A program made the position numbers and the translations under genes. A model generated the notes under the pieces. That model worked only from the letters and a program-made list of their open reading frames with translations. It was not told the DNA's origin and did not search any database. From assembly GCA_048213135.1 (NCBI GenBank), contig PS015388.1:1-64000 (forward strand): DNA of 64,000 bases. Reading direction: 5' to 3'. Source of the DNA: Reclinomonas americana ATCC 50394. Lineage: Eukaryota > Jakobida > Jakobea > Jakobida. Of this stretch, positions 39,757 to 64,000 are shown in pieces. Position 1 is the first letter of the stretch; each line of letters starts with the position of its first letter.

Positions 39757-40189
39757 CCGAGAGTGAGACGCAGCGGAGAGAGAGAGAGAGAGAGAGAGTG
39801 CGTTGACGTGTTGACAGCAGTTGTCACGGCGACAATGGTTGATGCAGAGAGTGTCAATGACTGTGTGGGCTACAGAGTGCATACGCGTGCAACGCAGCGA
39901 TCGCGAGAGAGAGGTGATATTGTGCCCGAGAACTCTCTTATTGATCACCTTTGTCATCATAGGATACTTCCTCCTCCTCCTCGAGCTCGAACATACCCAT
40001 CTCTGCACATGACGCAGTGATGAGGGATGCATTGGAATGCACATTCTGTATGATGCGCAACGCACCGTCGAGTTGGCGGAGTGTGTCACGGATTTCGTCA
40101 CGGGTCATGCGGCGCGCGTCAGCTGCGAGCGCAATCAGGGCGAGTGCCACCGCGATGGTGGCGACGAGAATGACGAGAGAGAGCTTCAT
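39020..40189 (-). CDS. Secreted protein resembling the OspF/SpvC-LanL phosphothreonine-lyase fold
   Basis: Three minus-strand exons: 39997-40189, 39350-39687, 39020-39283; total 795 nt, 264 residues, phases agree. It begins with a clear signal peptide (MKLSLVILVATIAVALALIA, then LAADA). The mature part carries GGWKIHVSGTAQKA, MFKFVKST, QVGKFITIYPNPD and an Ala/Leu helix (LAHAILTASTALSG). The Lys-x-x-His-like WKIH, the FKF strand and the GKFITIYP strand, in this order and spacing, match the N-terminal lyase domain of class III/IV lanthipeptide synthetases and the OspF/SpvC effector lyases, where the Lys and His are catalytic. I infer this from motif memory only; a full active site is not demonstrated. 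Intron 39688-39996 contains (GA)n. It is separated by 567 bp from the NB-ARC gene, which runs the other way. Confidence 0.6.
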
Positions 40190-40756
40190 CTATTCGCGCG
40201 GAAAGAGAGAGAAAAAGGAGATGGCGGATATGTGCTCGCGTTACAGGGCCGAATATCCGCTTGCATTGTCAATATCAGGAGTTGGCGGCGCGAGGAAACG
40301 CCAGCGTTTCCCACAGCAGAGGGAATGCAGCTCCTTTAACACGGGAGGCGTCATCCACTGCTGGATCGTGCAGAGCAGCACGATGGGAAGAGGGGAATGC
40401 CACCGGAAAAACTCCACACAGCAACTCCATGCACTTTTGATCCGACTCGGAGCTCCAAGGCACTTTCAGCTGCTTGCGCACGCGGACGAGAAAGCCATGG
40501 ACTCGGTGAACGTATACACAGTCTTCAAGATATCGATGTTGACGTCGATATCGATATCGATCTTGAAGTTGCCTCATGCATCTCGTCTCTGTTGCGATCG
40601 GAGGCCAGCTTGGCGTTGTGCGCATGCGTCTTGTAGGATCCGCAAGATACCCAGCGAGAGCAGCGCGTGCTGCGAGAAAGCATTGCCTGCACAGGACTTC
40701 TTTGTGCTTCGTTCTCCGCAGCGCACGCACACTCGCTGCTCGTCGCCCGCCACACA
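40190..40756. other. Divergent intergenic region, no gene recognised
   Basis: It lies between the starts of the lyase-like gene (minus) and the NB-ARC gene (plus). Frames on both strands are open for stretches but without domains. TGTTGACGTCGATATCGATAT near 40537 contains a CRE-like TGACGTC and a palindromic ATCGATATCGAT; functional meaning is unknown. Confidence 0.4.
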
Positions 40757-41076
40757 ATGTCGCTCGTTGCTGGTGAAGAGTTGTGTACCTCGTTGTGAGA
40801 GACTGTAAGAAGAGAGAGAGAACAGGATGCAATGCACGAATGATTCTCTTCTCACTCTCTCTCACTCGCACTTACGCTCTCTCTCTCTCTCTCTCAGCAC
40901 ACAACATCGCACACTATGTGAGTGTCTTTTCCTGATCTCACTAATATACAGAGACATTGGTGCGTTGCCTCAATGCTCCGTTCTCGCTCAATGAGTGTGT
41001 GTGACTGAGAGACGCCTCTCTCTGTGTTTCTCTCCGTGTGACTTAGAGAGACATGGTTGCATTTGCCTCTTTCTCG

Positions 41077-41125
<49 letters not shown>

Positions 41126-41237
41126 NNNNNNNNNNNNNNNNNNNNNNNNNNNNAGTGTGTGTGTCGTAGAGAGACGCTCTCTCTGTTGTTCTTCTCGTCG
41201 TGTACGTAGTAGAGACAGTGTGTCTTCTCTTCTTCTC

Positions 41238-41277
<40 letters not shown>

Positions 41278-44200
41278 CTCACTCTTCTTCTCACGCACAG
41301 GTCCAACTTCATTCGTGCCACCAAAGTCGTGAGTGGTGTCGCCGCTCGTGCTCTCCGTGCTCTTGTGCAACGAGAGCTGCCGGCATTCGTGCGCCACTGC
41401 GCGGCCGAGACTGCAACATCGCCAGCGGGGAAGCTGGAGTTGATGAAGGAGTGGATGAAGAAGCCAGACGATCGAGACGAGCGGTGAGTGCTCGCTCTCA
41501 CTCTCTCCCTCTCTCTTCTCCTCTCGCACGCATGCACCCACTTGTCTGCCCTTTCCACTTCCTCTCTCCTTTTCTCATTGTTTCTCTCTCATCACTCTCC
41601 GCCGCCCTCTCTGTCTGCAGTTCTCCTTTCATTCCTCTCTCTCAATATGAAAGTCTTTCCCTTGCCTCTCTCTCTCTCTCTCAGTCTTATCAAACGCTCG
41701 CTCTCTTGGTGACTTCCCATTCCCTTCCCTTCCCCCTCTCCCTTTTCCCTCTCCTTTGTCTTCCCTTCTCCCCTTTCTCACTCTCATGTGCTGCAGCACC
41801 CTTCTGCCAGAATTCGATTACTGCGTGCTGTACTCCTCCTCGGTGGTATCTGCCATGGAGGACTGGCAGCGTGCCTTGGACGACGGCGACCCTGCTCCCT
41901 CGTGCAACGCGTTTGACCTGACGTGTATCACGTCGATACTGCTCGACGCGCATTGGGCCCCGGATGCTACTGCCGCTCCGCTCGATGTGCGCCAGCTAAT
42001 CTCCGATCCGTCACAGGTGTGCTGTACTACCCTCTTTTGCTGGCTTCCTCTTCATCTCGTGCTCACATCTGGCTGGCATGGCACACACAGCGCGATGCAG
42101 TGCAGCATCTGCTCGACGCGAGGGACGACCTCCTGCGACTCCCGATTGACCGACTGACAGCCGCACGATCGCGCGATCTCCTGGGCGACGACGCCGTGGA
42201 AGGGCGAGTGGTGCACCTGCTGCGGCAAGCGCAAGTTCCACACGTGGAGACCTTTGAGAAGGAGATTGACGCTATTCGTTGCGGTGGGTTGCTGCTGCAT
42301 TCGACTCCTCGTCGGGATTTCTGTTGATTCTTACCGTGAGTGAGCGACAGATTCGACGTCGGTGAAGCACGCAGTCTGTTTCAGTAACGAGGGACAGCTG
42401 AAAGGATTCCCGTTCCCCAGTCGCGTCGCGGAGGCCAAGCGAATGGCTGAGCGATTGCTGGAATGCGAGGCTGGTGAGGAGACGAGTGTCCTCTTCAGCT
42501 TTTACTTTTTCGTTGTGCTACGCTCTTTGCCGCTCACACGCTCTCCTCCTTATGGTTCATTCTCTCAAGACGAGACTGTCGGCATGATTGTGCTCTCTGG
42601 CGAGGGAGGCAGTGGCAAGACGACACTGACTAGGCTAATCGTGGGGGAGATGAACCGCAAGAAGTGGCATGGATCGGCACTGTACTCGGACATGCGCGGT
42701 CACACGGCCGATGCGACGCAATTCACGTCGGTGAGTGGAAGTTGCCTGCGCATGAATGCCTGTCGGTGGTTTGTTGCTGATCCGATATCTCTTCTGTGCA
42801 TCGACACAGACGACAGAGGTGCTGAGCAGTGGGCTGCGCGGATTCGCCAATGCCATGACATTTGCGTACTTTGACGCGCCCCCTTTGATCGACATCGAGG
42901 GGTGGGAGCAGGATGATGATGATGTGGACGTGCTGCGCAGTCGCTTGAGTCGTTTCATGAAGGACAGTCGCGGAATTCTGTTGCTTGACAATGTCGGCAC
43001 GGGGAAGCAAGTGTTGGATGTGCTGCAAGGCGCAGATGTACGTGAACGCGCCGGTGAAGGTGTGTACATTTGTGTCTGTGTTCATTAACGAGTCTGTCTG
43101 TGTTGTCGTGCTTTGCTTTTGTATATCTATATTTCTCCTGTTCATCTCGACTCGCAACATTCGTTAGCACATTCGCTCTACTCTTCGAATGTGTCACAAT
43201 TCTCTGCACGGCTGTTCTGTGTGGTAGAGGTTGTGTGTTCTTGTTTTGTGTGCACTTCTCGTATGCCGCTCGTCTCACCGCGTACGTCAACTCAATTTCT
43301 TGTGAAGTTATGTGAGGTACTGGGCTTGCGTTGTCGCTTTGGCAGCACACTTCCAGTGCTGTTATGTGTGGTACAGGGTGTGTGTTCTCACTTTTTTGTG
43401 CACGTCTTGTACCGCTCTACTCCTCGCATGTGTCAGCACAATTCTCTGTGCAGCTATGTGTGGTGTGTGTTCTCGCCTTTGTGTGCACATCTCGTGTGCT
43501 ACTCGTCTCGTTTTAGGTGTCCACTTATTTCCCTGCGCAGCTGTGTGTGTTAGTGAGTGTGTGTTCTCGTTTGGTGTCTATGCATTGTGCCGCTCTTCTC
43601 GTCGAGTTGCCAACACATTTTCCTGTACTGTAGAGGTTGTGCGTTCTTGATTTGCGTACTTTTCTCGTGTGCTGCTATTCTCGCCCATGTGTCAACGTGT
43701 CTGCAGGGTGTATGTGCCCCTTTTGTGTGCACACCTTGTGCCGCCCTTCTCGTCCATGTGTCCACGTGTCGTACTGGGTGTGTGTTCTCGCTTTTGCGTG
43801 CACGCCTTGTGTCACTCATCTCGTCGCATGCGTCTACACAATTCCCTGTGCTGCTCCGTGTGGAAGAGGATTTGTGTTCTCTCTTTGTGTAAGCACTTCT
43901 CGTGCATCCCACTTTGCCCCCAGACTTGTGTTGCCAACCATCCCTTTCCTACCGCCGCAGGAACCCCACTCATGGTCGCCCCACTGGTGATCGTCACGAC
44001 GCGCTTCGCGCGAGTAGCCGACGAATTGCAGCGCTCGCCTGTGTTGACGTCGGCTGTGGTGCTTCACATGTCGGTGGGCGATGTGGAGGCCGACGACGTG
44101 GCGCAGTACGTGCGACTGCAGTTTGACGCACCGGAAGAGACTTATCGCGAGGTGACGGAGGCAATGGTCGAGAGGCCACAGGCGTTCCGCGTGACTCTCT

Positions 44201-46925
44201 GTATGAGGTTTGTTCAGCACTTGCAGAGTGAGAGACGCACACACGCACGAACTTCTCTTATCTCTGCTCATTGTCTTTCTTTCAGCAACAGGAATACTCT
44301 CTCTCTCTCTCACTCTCTCCCTCACACGCGCTCCTCCTTGCCCTCTCTGATGACTGAAGAGAACATGTTGTCTGCAGCATGCTGGCACGGCAGTCATTGG
44401 AGACGCTTGCCGGCCGCCTGGCCGAGATACGAGCACTCGCACTTCATGAGGTGCTGAGCAAGAACCTGGCCGAGTGCACGCCGCTGATGCGACAGGCGCT
44501 GTTGCTGGTCGCGGCGCTGCAGCAGATGCGAGTGCACGCCACGGCTCGTACCGTGACAATGTTGGTTCGGCTGATTGGACGTTGTGATGCATCTCACGAT
44601 TGGCTGCAACAGCTTGCCACGCAACGTAGAGTCGAAGATGGTCGTGATGACTACGATGATGTGTTGGAGGCACTGGACTTGCTCTGTCAGTCGATGCTGA
44701 TGCGGTCCACTGCGACACTGTCATACGACGCATTGTGTCGAATGTTGTTGGTAACGGCTGGTGAAGGTCCGCCATCATCAACAGAGGCATACGGAGTGCA
44801 CGACCTGGTGATGGAGTGGCTGACAGTGGGAGAGTGCGAGAGGAGTCTTCAGCAGTGTCGCGATGCATTGTCGGATGTAATGCTCTCTGCATTGGCCTTT
44901 GTTGACGAACGCAGCTTCACCGACAACGTGCTGCTCGACATTCGCGCTGGCCTGCACGTGCTGTGGAACGAGCTGTGGTGGCTGTTGCGGCGTCGATGCA
45001 ATTTGACTAGCGCGGCACCGCCTGCTGTGACGACGATGCGGCTCGACGGCGTAACTCACTTGTCGTTGTTGGTCGAGCATCGACTTCCCGTCGTCGACTT
45101 CGGCATCGATGTGGCACTGGCGTGCGCCACGTGGCTTCGCCAGCAGGGCAACGACGGCGTGCACCGAGATGTACTGCGCAGCCGAGCACTGTGTGTGACG
45201 GCGTTGCTGCAATGTGCGCGTCGCGTAGAGGATGCTGTGGACTATCTCACGGAGCACGTGAAGACTCCAGAGGTGCGAGATGATGCGGTTACGGTGGCAA
45301 CCCTGCTGCTCACGCGCGCTACCCTCTTGCGAAATCTCGGACGTCACGCTGAAGCTGAGCAAGTGTATCGAGAGGTGGTGGCCAGGCAGCGTGTAACGCA
45401 TGGTGACAATCATCGCGACACGCTGGCTTCCACGGCCCGTCTCGCTGTATGCCTGCAGGAGAGTGACGATCTCGCCGGCGCCGAGCGCTTGTATCGGCAG
45501 GTGCTAGTCAAGCAACGTGAGACGCTCGGTGACAAGCATGCTGACACGCTGGCTACCGTGAGCAATCTCGCCAGCTGTCTCCAGATGAGTGGCCGCCTGT
45601 CGGAAGCCGAGCGACTCTGGCGGGAGGTGGTAGTGCAACGGCGTGCAGTGCTTGGCGACCGGCATCCGGACACGTTGACGTCCATGAGCAGTTTCGCCGG
45701 CTGCATCCAGGCCAGCGGCGATCTCTCCGAAGCCGAGCGACTGTACCGCGAGGTGGTGGCACTGAGACGTGCGGTGCTCGGTGCCAGACATCCGGACACG
45801 CTGGCCTCCATGCACTGTCGCGCCAGCTGCATCCAGGCCAGCGGCAATCACCGCGAAGCTGAGCGACTGCATCGCGAGGTGTTGACGTTGAATCGAGCGG
45901 TGCTCGGTGACAGGCACCCAGACACGCTGACGTCCATGCACAGTCTCGCGGGCTGTGTGCACGCCAAGGGCAATCTCGCCGAAGCCGAGCGACTGCACCG
46001 GGAGGTGTTGGTGCTGATGCGGGAGGTGCATGGTGACCGGCATCCAAGCACACTGACATCGATGAACAGCCTGGCCAACTGTGTGCAAGAGTGCGGCGGT
46101 CTCGCCGAAGCCGAGCGACTGTACCGGGAGCTGTTTACGTGCAGTGTCGATGTGTTTGGTGAGGTGCACCCACAAACGCTATCGTACTCGAGTAATCTCG
46201 CCGCGTGCATTGGCAAGCGGGGGAGACTCGCCGAAGCCGTGCGACTTTATCGACCGCTGTTGGCGATGCAGCGGGAGGTGATTGGCGACCGGCATCCGCA
46301 CACGCTGGCGTGCATCAACAACTTTGCCAATTGCTTGCAGGCCAGCGGCAATTTGTTGGAGGCCGAGCGACTGTACCGCGAGGTGTTGCCGTTGCAGCGT
46401 GCGATGCTTGGTACCAGGCATCCGTACACACTGGCGTCCATGGACAATGTCGCCAAGTGCGCCGAGGCGCACGGCAATCTCGCCGAAGCCGAGCGACTGT
46501 ATCGGGAGGTGCTGTTGTTGATGCGTGAGATGCTCAGCGAGAGGCATCCAGACACGCTGGCGGCCATGAGCCGCCTCGCCATGTGCGTCCACAGGAGCGG
46601 CCACTTTGCCGAAGCCGAGCGGTTGCAGCGGGACTTGTTGGCACTGCGACGAGAGGTGCTCGGCGCGCGACATTGCGACACGCTGACGTCGATGAACAAC
46701 CTCGCAGTCTGCGTGCACCGAAACGGCAGGTTCGCCGAGGCCGAGCGACTGTATCGTGAAGTGGCGGCGATGAGTGGCGGAGTGCTCGGTGGCATTCACC
46801 CGTACACGCTGGCGTCGATGTTCAATCTCGCCAGCTGCGTCGAGGCGAGTGGAAGGGTGGCGGAGGCCGACGTGGTGCGGTGGGAGTTGTCGGTGTTGTT
46901 GAGGGGGTTGATGGGGGCGATGTGA
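40757..46925 (+). CDS. NLR-like protein: HEPN-like domain, NB-ARC NTPase, kinesin-light-chain-type TPRs
   Basis: Nine exons: 40757-40791, 41301-41483, 41797-42016, 42091-42277, 42351-42473, 42570-42730, 42810-43053, 43961-44207, 44378-46925; 3948 nt, 1315 residues, phases agree (43053 could be 43059). Residues 10-210 (NFIRATKVVSGVAARALRAL; NAFDLTCITSILLD) follow the pattern of the DZIP3-type HEPN domain found at the N-terminus of animal NLR-like proteins; its RNxxxH motif appears degraded (ARDDLLRL). The NB-ARC part has P-loop GEGGSGKTTLTRL, Walker B GILLLDNVG and VIVTTRFARVA. A helical linker leads to twelve complete 42-residue TPRs plus a partial one (EAERLYREVVALRRAVLG; HPDTLASM). Expected to be an ATP-switch sensor that oligomerises on ligand binding. 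The first intron holds a 28-N gap and intron 4 begins GTTGCG. Confidence 0.85.
43100..43915. repeat. Imperfect tandem repeats filling NB-ARC intron 7
   Basis: About eight units built on GTGTGTGTTCTCGCTTTTG, CGTGCACGCCTTGTG, then TCTCGTC and a segment like ACACAATTCCCTGTGC. Spacing varies from about 70 to 150 bp. The composition (TCTCGTGCACAT) recalls the repeat in TMEM260 intron 1, so the two may share an origin. Confidence 0.65.
45343..46908 (+). repeat. Tandem 126-bp coding repeats (42-residue TPRs)
   Basis: Twelve full units and one partial unit of 126 bp, all within one exon. Invariant positions are AEAERLYRE near the start and GDRHPDTLASM near the centre. DNA identity between neighbours is high, suggesting unit duplication or gene conversion. 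Array length is expected to vary between alleles. Confidence 0.9.
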
Positions 46926-48021
46926 GGGGGAGGGGGAGTGGTGAGCGGGGAAAGGGTGGTAATGTAGACCTTCTCTTAAGCAGCACGTGCATATTCTGGG
47001 GTGGCTTTGTTTTATTCCTCAGTGGAGAGTGTGCATGGCTGGAAACAGTGCAATATACTCGANNNNNNNNNNNNNNNNNNNNNNNNNNNNNNNNNNNNNN
47101 NNNNNNNNNNNNNNNNNNNNNNNNNNNNNNNNNNNNNNNNNNNNNNNNNNNNNNNNNNNNNNNNNNNNNNNNNNNNNNNNNNNNNNNNNNNNNNNNNNNN
47201 NNNNNNNNNNNNNNNNNNNNNNNNNNNNNNNNNNNNNNNNNNNNNNNNNNNNNNNNNNNNNNNNNNNNNNNNNNNNNNNNNNNNNNNNNNNNNNNNNNNN
47301 NNNNNNNNNNNNNNNNNNNNNNNNNNNNNNNNNNNNNNNNNNNNNNNNNNNNNNNNNNNNNNNNNNNNNNNNNNNNNNNNNNNNNNNNNNNNNNNNNNNN
47401 NNNNNNNNNNNNNNNNNNNNNNNNNNNNNNNNNNNNNNNNNNNNNNNNNNNNNNNNNNNNNNNNNNNNNNNNNNNNNNNNNNNNNNNNNNNNNNNNNNNN
47501 NNNNNNNNNNNNNNNNNNNNNNNNNNNNNNNNNNNNNNNNNNNNNNNNNNNNNNNNNNNNNNNNNNNNNNNNNNNNNNNNNNNNNNNNNNNNNNNNNNNN
47601 NNNNNNNNNNNNNNNNNNNNNNNNNNNNNNNNNNNNNNNNNNNNNNNNNNNNNNNNNNNNNNNNNNNNNNNNNNNNNNNNNNNNNNNNNNNNNNNNNNNN
47701 NNNNNNNNNNNNNNNNNNNNNNNNNNNNNNNNNNNNNNNNNNNNNNNNNNNNNNNNNNNNNNNNNNNNNNNNNNNNNNNNNNNNNNNNNNNNNNNNNNNN
47801 NNNNNNNNNNNNNNNNNNNNNNNNNNNNNNNNNNNNNNNNNNNNNNNNNNNNNNNNNNNNNNNNNNNNNNNNNNNNNNNNNNNNNNNNNNNNNNNNNNNN
47901 NNNNNNNNNNNNNNNNNNNNNNNNNNNNNNNNNNNNNNNNNNNNNNNNNNNNNNNNNNNNNNNNNNNNNNNNNNNNNNNNNNNNNNNNNNNNNNNNNNNN
48001 NNNNNNNNNNNNNNNNNNNNN
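46926..48021. other. Intergenic: 3' flank, then a 959-N gap
   Basis: 136 bp follow the NB-ARC stop before the gap (47063-48021). The last bases before the gap, ACAGTGCAATATACTCGA, are repeat-unit sequence seen again at 48286-48303; the first bases after it, CGACCAATTCCGTCGAG, continue that same unit. Confidence 0.85.
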
Positions 48022-48099
48022 CGACCAATTCCGTCGAGCCGGAGTGTTCGCTTGACAATCACTCATACAAAGCAACGCCGGGAGAGAAGAGCGAGGAGA

Positions 48100-48267
48100 A
48101 TGCAGAAGTGCACAGTCACTCTTGCACTCTCACTGCTCCTCCTCTTTACTTTCTCACATGCATGCTCAACATGCAACAGTGACGCACAAGACTCCGTCAC
48201 TCACAACCTTGTAACGAGCATATGGTCGCGTCTGACCAACTCCTTGTCTTCCTCGTCAGTCGAGTGA
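48100..48267 (+). CDS. Small secreted-protein ORF or orphan first exon, 55 residues
   Basis: ATG at 48100 opens MQKCTVTLALSLLLLFTFSH, a signal peptide, then ACSTCNSDAQDSVTHNLV, and a TGA at 48265. The second copy of this exon (48386) reads on without the stop. This copy may be a separate small gene or a duplicated first exon of the giant NHL gene with its own promoter, giving alternative starts. A GTCAGT donor just before the stop is shared by both copies. Confidence 0.5.
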   Translation: MQKCTVTLALSLLLLFTFSHACSTCNSDAQDSVTHNLVTSIWSRLTNSLSSSSVE

Positions 48268-48385
48268 GAAAGGCAGAATTCGAAAACAGTGCAATATACT
48301 CGACGACCAATTCCGTCGAGCCGGAGTGTTCGTTTCGCAATCACACATACAAAGCAACACTGGGAGAGAAGAGTACGGAGAAAGA

Positions 48386-64000
<15,615 letters not shown>

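Noticed and set aside
45410-46799. Minus-strand ORFs across the TPR region
   Set aside because: They mirror the 126-bp coding repeat; the plus frame is a continuous TPR array with no stop over 848 codons.

Overview
This is nuclear DNA of a eukaryote. Genes are split by many spliceosomal introns, most of them 50-100 bp and some over 1 kb and full of simple repeats. Coding DNA is GC-rich, and introns are saturated with (CT)n, (AC)n, (CACT)n and pyrimidine tracts. The families present (kinesin-4, TMEM260, BTB-BACK, TKL-type kinase, NB-ARC/TPR, an IFI44-like GTPase) suggest a free-living protist or early-branching relative of animals or amoebozoans; I cannot place the species. Thirteen runs of N break the assembly, mostly inside microsatellites. 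I rebuilt gene models by hand, matching intron phases across every junction; where I list exons, phases agree unless stated.

Layout. 0.8-4.1 kb: a seven-blade WD40 propeller with one apparent frameshift, followed by (possibly spliced to) a BTB-BACK protein. 4.4-5.4 kb, minus strand: a low-complexity acidic protein. 6.2-9.8 kb: a coiled-coil protein (minus) and a 142-residue protein (plus), head to head across 108 bp. 10.6-16.5 kb: a complete TMEM260/DUF2723 glycosyltransferase-type membrane protein. 17.5-20.1 kb: an unrecognised multi-exon locus. 20.5-22.4 kb: an N-myristoylated IFI44-like GTPase. 22.6-26.0 kb, minus: ankyrin-coiled coil-kinase-RING protein. 26.4-38.8 kb: a complete 19-exon kinesin-4. 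39.0-40.2 kb, minus: a secreted protein resembling the OspF/SpvC and lanthipeptide-synthetase lyase fold. 40.8-46.9 kb: a HEPN-like/NB-ARC/TPR (NLR-like) protein. 47-48.6 kb: a tandemly repeated promoter plus signal-peptide cassette. 48.4-64.0 kb: one giant gene, still open at the window end, encoding NHL propeller, transmembrane helix, paired EF-hands and at least 17 alternating ubiquitin-like repeats.

The most striking points are the giant receptor-like protein whose cytoplasmic tail is an array of two alternating ubiquitin-like repeat types; recurrent 5' splice sites that read GTTGCGT instead of GTRAGT, seen in five separate genes; two micro-exons (4 and 13 nt) that complete a kinase and a GTPase; and a run of genes whose families belong to innate immunity in animals and plants (IFI44-like, ankyrin/kinase/RING, NB-ARC/TPR, and perhaps the lyase-like secreted protein).
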